The notes: generated by a model from the letters alone, not told the origin. A stretch of DNA of 14,277 nt from Gemmatimonadota bacterium (GCA_017889745.1 JAGGAG010000090.1:1-14277); one strand, 5' to 3'. Shown: positions 6,609-14,260, counted from the first letter of the stretch. Made by a program: numbers and translations.

Positions 6609-8176
6609 GAACAGGGCTGTCACAGCAGACATCGATGCGCCAGGAGCTGCGGGTCAACCCGCGGCTCTACCAGGCCATGGACATGCTCTACATGCCCATG
6701 ATGGACCTCCAGCAGCACCTGAAGCAGGAGCTGCTGGCCAATCCCTTCCTGGAACTGCTGGAGCCGGAGGAAGACGAGAACCCGGAGCAGGCGGACACCA
6801 AGCAGGAGAAGGAACAGCAGCAGAAGGACGACGAGGTGGACTGGGAGGAGATCCTGCTCAACGGCTTCGACGTGGGCGGCGCCCGCGAGCAATACGAGCA
6901 GCTCGAGTACACCGAGCCGGTGACGGTAGAGACGACCACGCTGGCCGACCACCTGCAGGAGCAGCTGCAGATGCTCGACCTGTCGCCCCGGCAGCAGCTG
7001 CTCGCTGAGGAGTTCGTGGGCAACATCAACGACGACGGCTACCTCGCGGCGACGCTGGAGGAGATCCTCGACTCGGTCAACAGCCTGATGGCGGCGCACC
7101 ACGCGGCGCGCGACGGCGGCAGCAGCGACGAGGACGAGGAGGGTGAGTTCACCGAGGTCGCGGAGGCGCTGCCCCACGGGCACCCGGCGGAGCCGCCGGG
7201 CGAGGGGGCCGCACCGGCCCGACCGTCGTGGGCCGACCTGCCGCCGGAACTGCTCTACACCATGGCCGACCTGGAACAGATGCTGGCCATCATCCAGCGG
7301 CTCGACCCGCCGGGCATCGGCGCGCGCGACCTGCGTGAGTGCCTGCTGCTGCAGCTGCGCGAGGCCAAGGACGCCCCGGCGCTGACGCACCGGCTGGTGG
7401 ACGAGGCGTTTCCCGACCTCATCGCCCACCGGTGGAACGACCTGGCGAAGCGGTTCGGCGTGGACCCGGGAGCCGTGCAGAAGGCCGCCGACGAACTGGC
7501 GCGGTTCGACCCGAAGCCGGGGCTGAAGCACGCCGACAAGGGCGACGCGTACATCCTGCCCGACCTGGTGGTGGACAAGATCGACGGCCAGTACAAGGTC
7601 TTCCTCAACGACACCGGCGTGCCGCGGCTGCGCCTGAGCCGGTCGTACCAGGAGATCGCACGGGACAAGAAGAAGCTGACGCCGGAGAACCGCGAGTTCA
7701 TCGCGCAGAAGATGAACAGCGCCAACTGGATGATCCAGGCCATCGAGCAGCGCCGCCAGACGATGCTCAAGGTGATGAACTTCATCGTGGACCGGCAGCG
7801 TGACTTCTTCGAGAAGGGCGTCGAGTACCTCAAGCCACTCACGCTGCGCGAGGTAGCCGAAGTGATCAACATGCACGAGTCCACGGTGAGCCGGGTGACG
7901 AACGAGAAGTACGTACAGACGCCGCGCGGCGTGCTGCCGCTCAAGTTCTTCTTCTCCAGCGCGCTGTCGACGTCGTCGGGCGAGGACGCGAGCGCGCGCA
8001 GCATCCGCGCGAAGCTCGAGAAGATGGTGGCGGAGGAGGACCCCAAGAAGCCGCTGACCGACCAGCAGATCGTCCATCTCTTCCAGGAGCAGGGCATCCA
8101 GATCGCACGGCGCACGGTGGCCAAGTACCGCGACCAGCTTGGCATCCTGCCGGCGCGGATGCGCAAGCGGGTATGA
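6605..8176 (+). CDS. rpoN: RNA polymerase sigma-54 factor
   Basis: Sigma factor that directs RNA polymerase to -24/-12 promoters and needs AAA+ activators. 523 residues. Region I (1-50) is the activator-interacting glutamine-rich segment LSQQTSMRQELRVNPRLYQA followed by an unusually Met-rich helix and LLANPFLELL. An acidic linker (about 52-85) is region II. The core-binding domain begins near TLADHLQEQLQMLDL and contains FVGNINDDGYLAATLEEIL and RLDPPGIGARDLRECLLLQL; between these lies an extra acidic/proline-rich stretch (about 165-207). The helix-turn-helix is TLREVAEVINMHESTVSRVT (413-432), then TPRGVLPLKFFFSSAL. The RpoN box ARRTVAKYR is at 501-509. The ATG overlaps the lptB stop as ATGA. 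The lptB-rpoN order is widespread in Gram-negative bacteria, but the usual following genes (hpf, ptsN, rapZ) are absent here. Confidence 0.97.
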   Translation: MRTGLSQQTSMRQELRVNPRLYQAMDMLYMPMMDLQQHLKQELLANPFLELLEPEEDENPEQADTKQEKEQQQKDDEVDWEEILLNGFDVGGAREQYEQLEYTEPVTVETTTLADHLQEQLQMLDLSPRQQLLAEEFVGNINDDGYLAATLEEILDSVNSLMAAHHAARDGGSSDEDEEGEFTEVAEALPHGHPAEPPGEGAAPARPSWADLPPELLYTMADLEQMLAIIQRLDPPGIGARDLRECLLLQLREAKDAPALTHRLVDEAFPDLIAHRWNDLAKRFGVDPGAVQKAADELARFDPKPGLKHADKGDAYILPDLVVDKIDGQYKVFLNDTGVPRLRLSRSYQEIARDKKKLTPENREFIAQKMNSANWMIQAIEQRRQTMLKVMNFIVDRQRDFFEKGVEYLKPLTLREVAEVINMHESTVSRVTNEKYVQTPRGVLPLKFFFSSALSTSSGEDASARSIRAKLEKMVAEEDPKKPLTDQQIVHLFQEQGIQIARRTVAKYRDQLGILPARMRKRV

Positions 8177-9129
8177 CGTTCACGCCGGCCACCCACGTGG
8201 ACGTGAGCGTCCTCGTGCCGGCCAAGGACGAGGTCGAGAACCTGCCCGAGTTCGCCCGCCTGTGCGACGAGGCGCTGCGATCGGCGCCGTTCACGGCCGA
8301 GGTCGTGGTCGTGAACGACGGCAGCCGGGACGAGAGCACCGAGGTGCTGCGCGACCTGGCCGTGCGCTACCCGTTCCTGCGGGTGGTGAACCACCGGGTG
8401 CAGCGCGGCATCGCCGACGCGCTCCGTTCCGCCAGCGACGTGGCCCGGGGTGACGTGTTCGTGTTCTATCCGGCCGACCTGCAGTACCTCCCGGCGGACA
8501 TCCCGGCGCTGGTGGAGCCCATCCTCGCCGGCCGCGCCGACGTGGTGACGGGCACCAAGCAGGGCCAGTACGACAAGGCCTTCGTGTCCGGGGTGTACAA
8601 CCGGCTCTGCCGCTGGCTCTTCGGGGTCACGGTGACCGACCTGAACTCGGTGAAGGCCTTCCGTCGACAGGTCATGGACCACGTGCCGCTGCGTCCCGAC
8701 TGGCACCGCTACATGGTGGTGATCGCCGCCGTGGACGGGTTCCGGCTCGACTCGCGCCCGGTGCCGCTGCATCCACGCCGCTACGGCGTGTCCAAGTTCA
8801 ACTGGCGCCGCATCCCGGTTGGGGTCATCGATCTGATCTCAGTGTGGTTCCAGCTCCGCTTCGGGCGGAAGCCGATGCTCTTCTTCGGCCTGGGCGGCGC
8901 GCTGCTCTTCCTCGTCGGCCTGCTGGCCGGCATCACCGCGCTCGTGCTCCGCTTCGGCTACGGCTACGGCTTCCGGCCGCTGCTCAACCTGGTCGAAACG
9001 ATGGTGATCTGCGGTGTGGTCCTCTTCGGCTTCGGCTTCGTAGGGGAGCTGATCGCCGGCATGCGGGAGGAGAACCGCGCGCTCGCGCGGGAGCTCGCGC
9101 GCCGGTCCCAGGGCGATCCGCGGGACTGA
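8173..9129 (+). CDS. Family 2 glycosyltransferase with two C-terminal membrane helices
   Basis: Probable polyprenyl-phosphate glycosyltransferase: it would move a sugar from a nucleotide sugar to undecaprenyl phosphate on the cytoplasmic side. 318 residues. The GT-A domain (about 10-225) has the nucleotide-binding strand VSVLVPAKDEVENLPEF, VVVVNDGSRDES with Asp49, and YPADLQYLP at 99-107, where the usual first Asp of the D-A-D triad is Pro100. The acceptor segment DLNSVKAFRRQV stands for the family's D-x-x-S-G-F-R. Two hydrophobic helices lie at about 235-258 and 272-296, the architecture of GtrB, ArnC and CsbB type enzymes. The start makes an ATGA overlap with the rpoN stop, and the stop is 2 nt before the next gene. 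Sugar and final product cannot be told. Confidence 0.87.
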   Translation: MTFTPATHVDVSVLVPAKDEVENLPEFARLCDEALRSAPFTAEVVVVNDGSRDESTEVLRDLAVRYPFLRVVNHRVQRGIADALRSASDVARGDVFVFYPADLQYLPADIPALVEPILAGRADVVTGTKQGQYDKAFVSGVYNRLCRWLFGVTVTDLNSVKAFRRQVMDHVPLRPDWHRYMVVIAAVDGFRLDSRPVPLHPRRYGVSKFNWRRIPVGVIDLISVWFQLRFGRKPMLFFGLGGALLFLVGLLAGITALVLRFGYGYGFRPLLNLVETMVICGVVLFGFGFVGELIAGMREENRALARELARRSQGDPRD

Positions 9130-9131
9130 CC

Positions 9132-10277
9132 GTGCGGGTCGTCTTCCTCACCCACAACTTCCCCAGGTTCCCGGGGGACGTCTCCGGGAACTTCCTGGTG
9201 CCGCTCGCCCACGGCCTGCAACAGCGGGGCATCGAGGTGGTGGTGGTGGCCCCTTCGGACGCCGGCGACACGGGTCCCGCGCAGGTGGACGGCATCCCGG
9301 TGCGCCGGGTGCGGTACGCGCAGCCCCACAGCGAGACCCTGGCCTACCGCGGCACCATGATGGACGCCTTGCGGATGCAGGGCGGGATGCGCGCCCTGTA
9401 CGGGCTGTGGCGGGCGATGCGGCGGGCGGCACAGGCGGAACTCTCGGCGGGCGCGAAGCTGGTGCACGCGCACTGGTGGGTGCCCGGCGGACTCGCGGCG
9501 CCCAAGAGCGCCCCGCTGGTCCTGACGGTCCACGGCACCGACGCCCGGCTGCTGCAGCGGTCGCGCCTGGCCCGCACCGTGGCGCGGCCCCTCTTCCACC
9601 GCGCGCGCGTGGTCACCACCGTTTCCAATCCGATCGCCACCACGATCCGCGAATCGCTCGGCATGTTCATCGAGCCCGAGCGGGTACAGCCGATGCCGGT
9701 ACCGCTGGCCGACGAGCGGTGGACCACCGGTGGCGCCGGTCTCATGGTCGTGTCGCGGCTCACGCCACAGAAGCGGGTGCACCTGGCCCTCGAGGCGCTC
9801 GCCTGCCTCCGGGACCTCGACGTGCGCCTGCCACTCACCGTGATCGGGGACGGCCCGGAGCGCGCAGCACTGGAACAACGCGCGGCGGCGCTCGACCTGT
9901 CCACCCAGGTGACCTTCGCCGGCGGCCTGACCCGCACCAGGGTGCTCGACCTCCTGTGTCGCGCGGATCTCATGCTCTTTCCCGCCGAAGGCGAGGGCTT
10001 CGGCCTGGTGGCGGCGGAGGCGCTGATGCGGGGCGTTCCGGTGGTGTCATGCTGGGACGGCGGGGGCGTGCTCGATGTGGTGCCCGAGCAGGGCGCCGGG
10101 CGGCTCGTCATTCCGTCGGGTGAGGCCATCGCCGACGCGGCGCTGGGACTGCTGCAGGACCCGGAAACGCCCGAGTTGGCACGGCGGGTGGGGGCCGAGT
10201 GGCGGCACAAGCTTTCACCGGCGCGCGTGGCGGAGGTCTGCGAGGGCTGGTACCGCGAGGCGCTGCGCCGTGAGTAG
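9132..10277 (+). CDS. Family 4 glycosyltransferase
   Basis: Retaining GT-B glycosyltransferase, probably adding a sugar to a lipid-linked or lipopolysaccharide acceptor on the cytoplasmic side. 381 residues from the GTG at 9132. The N-terminal Rossmann domain begins VRVVFLTHNFPRFPGDVSGN with the glycine-rich acceptor loop and contains LVHAHWWVPGGLAAPKSA and LTVHGTDARLL. The C-terminal domain has MVVSRLTPQKRVHLALEAL, VIGDGPERAALEQ and FPAEGEGFGLVAAEALMRG, which holds the E-x7-E pair Glu288/Glu296 that binds the donor nucleotide sugar. The family also includes trehalose- and mannosyl-type enzymes, so the substrate is open. The GTG is 2 nt after the previous stop; a longer reading beginning at 8844 would lie inside the preceding gene and is rejected. 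The stop overlaps the next start by 8 nt (GTGAGTAG). Confidence 0.9.
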   Translation: MRVVFLTHNFPRFPGDVSGNFLVPLAHGLQQRGIEVVVVAPSDAGDTGPAQVDGIPVRRVRYAQPHSETLAYRGTMMDALRMQGGMRALYGLWRAMRRAAQAELSAGAKLVHAHWWVPGGLAAPKSAPLVLTVHGTDARLLQRSRLARTVARPLFHRARVVTTVSNPIATTIRESLGMFIEPERVQPMPVPLADERWTTGGAGLMVVSRLTPQKRVHLALEALACLRDLDVRLPLTVIGDGPERAALEQRAAALDLSTQVTFAGGLTRTRVLDLLCRADLMLFPAEGEGFGLVAAEALMRGVPVVSCWDGGGVLDVVPEQGAGRLVIPSGEAIADAALGLLQDPETPELARRVGAEWRHKLSPARVAEVCEGWYREALRRE

Positions 10278-11207
10278 CAGCTGGAGGCTGGTGCGGATGG
10301 CGCTGGGCGCGCTGCTGGTGGCACTGGCCCTGCGCCAGCTCTGGCACGCGTGGGCCGATGCGCAGGCGGCGCCGGTCGAATGGCACATCAGGCCGCTGCT
10401 GCTCGTGGCCAGCGCGCTCCTGACCTGGGCGATGTACGCGGTGCTCATCATGACCTGGCGCCGGCTGGTCACCGCGTGGGGCCAGGTGATGACGCTGGGC
10501 TCCGCCGCGCGCATCTGGATCGTGTCGAGCCTGGGCAAGTACCTGCCCGGCAAGGTGTGGGCGATCGCAGGCATGGCGGTGATGGCGGGGCAGGTGGGCG
10601 TGGCGCCGTGGGTCGCGACCGGTGCCGCGGTGCTCAACCAGGCGCTCTCGGTGGCGGCGGGCGCCGTGGTGGTGGGCGTCGCCGGTACGTCCCTGCTGCA
10701 AGCTCAGTACCCGTGGATTCGTGTGGCGCTCGCCCTGTTGCTGGGTGTGAGCATCGCGGGAATGCTCTTCCTCATGTGGCCGGGCGCCGTCGAACGGCTG
10801 CTCGCGCTGGCGCGGGTCAAGGCCGGGCAGCCCGCGGCGCCGGCGCCGGGCGCGCTCCTGCTCGCCGCCGGCGCCAACATCGTGGCCTGGTGCGGCTACG
10901 GCGGCGCCCTCTGGCTGCTGGCGCCCTCTGGCTGCTGGCGCACGGCGTGCTGGACCGGGCGCCGACCCTGGCCCAGTGCATCGGCGCGTTCGCCGCGTCG
11001 TACGTGGCCGGGCTGGTGGCGGTAGTCGCGCCGGCGGGGCTGGGCGTGCGCGAGAGCGTATTCATCCTGATGCTGCAGGGCACGCTCGGCGCACCCGGTG
11101 CGGCGGCGCTGGCGATCGCGTCGCGGGTCATGTTGACGGTCACCGAGGTCGGGGCCGCGGTGCCCTTCCTCCTTACTTCGCGGGAGCATGCGCGTGCCGC
11201 ACCCTGA
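10270..11207 (+). pseudogene. UPF0104 / LPG-synthase-TM flippase-like protein, frame broken by a 17-bp duplication
   Basis: A multi-spanning membrane protein of the LPG_synthase_TM (PF03706-type, UPF0104) family, read in two frames. From GTG 10270 the first frame shows helices MALGALLVALALRQL, LLLVASALLTWAMYAVLI and the family motif SSLGKYLPGKVW, then leaves the family sequence after Leu217 (codon 10918) and stops at 11025 (251 residues, the last 34 unlike a membrane protein). The second frame continues AHGVLDRAPTLAQ, then ASYVAGLVAVVAPAGLGVRE, the conserved C-terminal motif, to the stop at 11207. A perfect 17-bp direct duplication at the break (10903-10941) explains the shift: deleting one unit gives one 306-residue protein. 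Such proteins are found beside polyprenyl-phosphate glycosyltransferases and are suspected of moving lipid-linked sugars. It could be a true null allele, a slippage switch, or an assembly error. Confidence 0.85.
10903..10941 (+). repeat. 17-bp tandem duplication (about 2.3 units)
   Basis: The unit GCGCCCTCTGGCTGCTG occurs at 10904-10920 and again, without mismatch, at 10921-10937. Period-17 identity extends from 10903 to 10941, and ends at A10942 against C10925. Because 17 is not a multiple of 3, the second copy shifts the reading frame of the UPF0104 gene. Perfect identity suggests a recent event; strand slippage could add or remove a unit. Confidence 0.95.
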
Positions 11208-13542
11208 GCAGTCGACTCCCTCCAGCGGCTTCGTGCCGCGCCGTCCGCTCCTCGTCGCGTCGCTCGTGTACATCGCGGCGATGCTGACGCTCTGCTGGCC
11301 GATGCTGGCGGGGAGGTTCATCTACGGCAGCGACCAGCTGGTCGCCGGCTATGCCTTCCGGCATTTCGGGGCGGAGTTCTTCAAGGCGCATGGCCGGATC
11401 CCGGAGTGGAATCCGTACATCTTCGGGGGCATGCCGTTCATCGCCGCCATGCACGGCGACATCTTCTATCCCGCCGCGTGGCTGCGCTGGTTCCTGGCCG
11501 AGGACGTGGCGATGACGCTGGCCTACGCCGGGCACCTCGTGCTCGCGGGGCTCGGCATGTACGCGCTGCTGCGGGCGCTCAAGGTGAGCTGGACGGGATC
11601 GGTGGTGGCCGGCGTCGCGTACGAGATGAGCGGAATCCTCGCGTCACTCGTGAGCCCGGGCCATGACGGCAAGCTCTTCGTGTCGGCGCTCGCCCCGTTC
11701 TTCTTCCTGGGTCTCCTGCGCGCCGTGCGCGACGGCAAGGCGAGCGGATACGGCTGGGTAGCCGTGGTGACGGGGCTGTGCATGGTGAGCCCGCACTACC
11801 AGCTGACGTACTACATGCTGGTGGCCGGCGGGCTGTGGACGCTGTACCTCGCGTTCTGGGCCGAGGATCGGCGGGCGGATCTGCGCTGGCCGGCGGCGCT
11901 GGCGGCGAGCCTGGGCGCCGTGCTGCTCGGGATCGCCATCTCGGCGATCCAGGCGATGCCGTTCCTGAGCTACCTGCCGTATGCCGCTCGCGGCACCGCC
12001 CAGGGGTGGGAGTACGCCACCAGCTTCGCGCTGCCGGTCGAGGAGCTGATGACCACGTTCCTGCCGCAGTTCAATGGCGTGCTCGCCTCGTACTGGGGCC
12101 AGAACTTCTTCAAGCTGCATACCGAGTACGTCGGTGCCATTGTCATCCTGCTCGCCGTGCTCGGGCTGGGCGACCGCACGAGGCCCCGGCTCAAGTGGGC
12201 GCTGCTCGCGATCGGGGGACTGTTCCTGCTCATCGCCTTCGGCGGGCACACGCCGTTCTACCGGCTGTGGTACGAGGTGATGCCGCTGATGAAGAAAGTA
12301 CGGGCCCCGGGGATGGCGTTCTACCTGGTGGCTTTCGTGACCTGCGCGTTCGCCGGGCTCGGCGCCGATCGCCTGCTCCGGGGAGAGGTGTCAAAGCGTG
12401 CAGCCATCGGCGGCACCGCCGTGCTCGGCGTGATCGCGCTGCTGGGCGCCACGGGGCTGCTGCAGAGCGTGGCGGAGTCGATCGCCAAGCCGCAGATGGC
12501 GTCGCGGGTGATGGAGAACGCCGGGGCGCTGCAGGGCGGGGCAGTGCGGCTCCTCGCGGTGCTCCTGGCCGGCGGGGCCATCATCTGGGCCACGGCGGCC
12601 GGACGACTGCGGGGTGGAGCGGCCGCGGCGCTGCTGGTGCTCGTGACCGTGGTCGACTTGTGGAGCGTGGACCGTCTCTTCTTCGAATGGAACCGTCCCG
12701 CCAGCGAACTGTTCGCCGACGACGCCCTGATCACGCGGATGCGCGAGACACCGGCACCGTTCAGGGTCATGAACGTGCCCGGCGCCCAGGGGGTATACCA
12801 GGGTTCGACGCTCATGGCGCACGACATCCAGCAGGTGTTCGGGTACCATGGCAACGAGGTGCGGTTCTACGACGACCTCTGGGGCGGAAAGAACATCTGG
12901 AGCAATGTCGGGAACCCGAACCTGTGGGACCTGCTGGCCGTGCGATACCTGCTCCTGCCGCAGGAACTCCCGGTGTCGGGCTTCCACCAGGTTGCGGGTC
13001 CGGTCAACGCCGGGGGTAGCGCGCCGGCGTTCCTGCTCGAGCGCGACTCCGCCACGACCTACGCCCGGGTGGTCGGCGCGGCGGCCAAGGTGCCGGAGGC
13101 GCAACTGGTGCCGACGGTGATCGACCCGCGCTTTCCGGTGCGGGACCTCGTGGTATTCCCCGACACGGCCTCGGTGACGCCGGCCGCGATTGCGGGCGGT
13201 CAGCTTCCTCCACGGCCAGCGGTCGAAGCGACGGTGTCCCAGTGGGAGGCGGGACGCATGACGATCGCGCTCAGCGGCCAAGCCGCTGCGCCGACATGGC
13301 TCGTCGTGTCGGAAACGTGGTATCCCGACTGGCACGCCACGGTCGATGGCAAGGCGGCGACGGTGCTGCGGGCCGACAACGCGCTCCTGAGCGTGGAGCT
13401 GCCACCCGGGGCAAAGGAGGTGGCGTTCGTGTTCCGTTCGCCGTCCTACCACCAGGGACAGCTGGTGACCCTGTTCGCCTCGCTCATCGCGCTGGCACTC
13501 ATCGTCGTGCCGACGTTCCGCTCCCGGAGGCAGGATGCCTGA
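11188..13542 (+). CDS. YfhO-type multi-spanning membrane protein (GT-C-like)
   Basis: Large integral membrane protein of the YfhO family (PF09586-type), thought to be a GT-C glycosyltransferase that uses a polyprenyl-phosphate sugar on the outer face of the membrane; in Bacillus YfhO acts with the GT2 CsbB in glycosylating lipoteichoic acid. 784 residues. The first helix is at about 18-39, then the first outer loop carries the acidic site FIYGSDQ (Asp49) and RIPEWNPYIFGGMPF (Trp74-Asn75). About a dozen hydrophobic segments follow to about residue 495. The region of about 500-750 looks extracytoplasmic and contains the family's VVSETWYPDWHATVDGK at 706-722, then a last helix (about 752-775). 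Start ATG 11188 lies 20 nt inside the upstream reading frame; GTG 11233 is an alternative. The protein overlaps the next gene by 8 nt. The acceptor is unknown. Confidence 0.85.
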   Translation: MRVPHPEQSTPSSGFVPRRPLLVASLVYIAAMLTLCWPMLAGRFIYGSDQLVAGYAFRHFGAEFFKAHGRIPEWNPYIFGGMPFIAAMHGDIFYPAAWLRWFLAEDVAMTLAYAGHLVLAGLGMYALLRALKVSWTGSVVAGVAYEMSGILASLVSPGHDGKLFVSALAPFFFLGLLRAVRDGKASGYGWVAVVTGLCMVSPHYQLTYYMLVAGGLWTLYLAFWAEDRRADLRWPAALAASLGAVLLGIAISAIQAMPFLSYLPYAARGTAQGWEYATSFALPVEELMTTFLPQFNGVLASYWGQNFFKLHTEYVGAIVILLAVLGLGDRTRPRLKWALLAIGGLFLLIAFGGHTPFYRLWYEVMPLMKKVRAPGMAFYLVAFVTCAFAGLGADRLLRGEVSKRAAIGGTAVLGVIALLGATGLLQSVAESIAKPQMASRVMENAGALQGGAVRLLAVLLAGGAIIWATAAGRLRGGAAAALLVLVTVVDLWSVDRLFFEWNRPASELFADDALITRMRETPAPFRVMNVPGAQGVYQGSTLMAHDIQQVFGYHGNEVRFYDDLWGGKNIWSNVGNPNLWDLLAVRYLLLPQELPVSGFHQVAGPVNAGGSAPAFLLERDSATTYARVVGAAAKVPEAQLVPTVIDPRFPVRDLVVFPDTASVTPAAIAGGQLPPRPAVEATVSQWEAGRMTIALSGQAAAPTWLVVSETWYPDWHATVDGKAATVLRADNALLSVELPPGAKEVAFVFRSPSYHQGQLVTLFASLIALALIVVPTFRSRRQDA
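13526..13530 (+). promoter_or_regulatory. Shine-Dalgarno site of the DPM-synthase-like gene
   Basis: GGAGG lies 4 nt upstream of the ATG at 13535, inside the last codons of the YfhO-type gene. It is the clearest ribosome-binding site in the window and settles this start. The strong site suggests that the last gene is initiated independently of the upstream stop. Confidence 0.7.
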
Positions 13543-14254
13543 CCGCGCGCTCGTCATCATTCCCACCTACAACGAGCGCGAGAACCTTCCCCAGATCGTC
13601 CCCGCCGTCCTGCTCCAGGACCAGCGGCTCGAGATCCTGGTGGTGGACGACAACTCGCCGGATGGTACCGGCCAGCTGGCGGACGATCTGGCGGCACGCG
13701 AACCGAGGGTGCACGTGCTGCACCGGATGTCGAAAGACGGCCTGGGGCGGGCGTACATCGCAGGCTTCCAGTGGGCGCTCGCGCAGGGATACGACTTCAT
13801 CTTCGAGATGGACGCAGATTTTTCGCACGACCCCAAGTTCCTTCCCGACTTCCTGGTGCGGATCCAGAACGCCGACCTGGTGCTCGGGTCGCGTTACAAG
13901 CAGGGGGTCAACGTCATCAACTGGCCAATCTCCCGGCTGTTGTTGTCGCTCGGGGCCAACGCCTATGCGCGCTGGATCACCGGGCTGCCGCTCAGCGACT
14001 CGACCGGGGGGTTCAAGTGCTTTCGCAGGCAAGTGCTCGAGGCCATCGACCTGGAGGCCGTCCGGTCGAACGGCTATGCCTTCCAGATCGAGATGAGCTT
14101 CCGGGCGTGGCGGAAAGGCTTCCGCCTGGTCGAGTTGCCGATCGTCTTCACCGATCGGGTGGAGGGCAGCAGCAAGATGAGCAAGCGGATCGTGCGGGAG
14201 GCGATCTGGATGGTGTGGTGGCTGAGGGTGCAGGGGATGCTGGGGAAGATCTGA
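13535..14254 (+). CDS. Polyprenyl-phosphate mannose synthase-like glycosyltransferase (GT2)
   Basis: Member of the dolichol-phosphate-mannose synthase group, which transfers a sugar (in studied cases mannose from GDP-mannose) to a polyprenyl phosphate. 239 residues, GT-A fold. Motifs: LVIIPTYNERENLP at the N-terminus, VVDDNSPDGTG with Asp38/Asp39, MDADFSHDPKFLP with Asp93-Ala-Asp95, LGSRYKQG, and SDSTGGFKCFRRQVLEAI, NGYAFQIEM, FTDRVEGSSKMSKRIV, all as in bacterial and eukaryotic DPM1. No C-terminal membrane helix is present, so it is likely a peripheral enzyme, unlike the other GT2 at 8173. Strong GGAGG ribosome-binding site at 13526-13530. It follows a YfhO-type protein that could consume its product. 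Sugar identity is inferred from family only. Confidence 0.92.
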   Translation: MPDRALVIIPTYNERENLPQIVPAVLLQDQRLEILVVDDNSPDGTGQLADDLAAREPRVHVLHRMSKDGLGRAYIAGFQWALAQGYDFIFEMDADFSHDPKFLPDFLVRIQNADLVLGSRYKQGVNVINWPISRLLLSLGANAYARWITGLPLSDSTGGFKCFRRQVLEAIDLEAVRSNGYAFQIEMSFRAWRKGFRLVELPIVFTDRVEGSSKMSKRIVREAIWMVWWLRVQGMLGKI

Positions 14255-14260
14255 GACCGC

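Noticed and set aside
6620..8077. 485-codon open frame on the minus strand across rpoN
   Set aside because: Antisense shadow of the well-supported sigma-54 gene; its composition is Leu/Val/His/Arg-heavy with no recognisable motif.
7255..8772. 505-codon open frame on the minus strand across rpoN and the first GT2
   Set aside because: Covers the junction of two confidently coding plus-strand genes and shows no family motif or sensible start context.
10320..10370. Possible sigma-54 promoter half-site TGGCACG
   Set aside because: The -24-like element has no TTGC-type -12 element at the needed spacing and lies inside coding sequence; other TGGCAC occurrences I checked (near 10175 and 13330) fail in the same way.
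12391..13566. 391-codon open frame on the minus strand
   Set aside because: Antisense to the YfhO-type gene; His/Arg-rich shadow translation with no domain.
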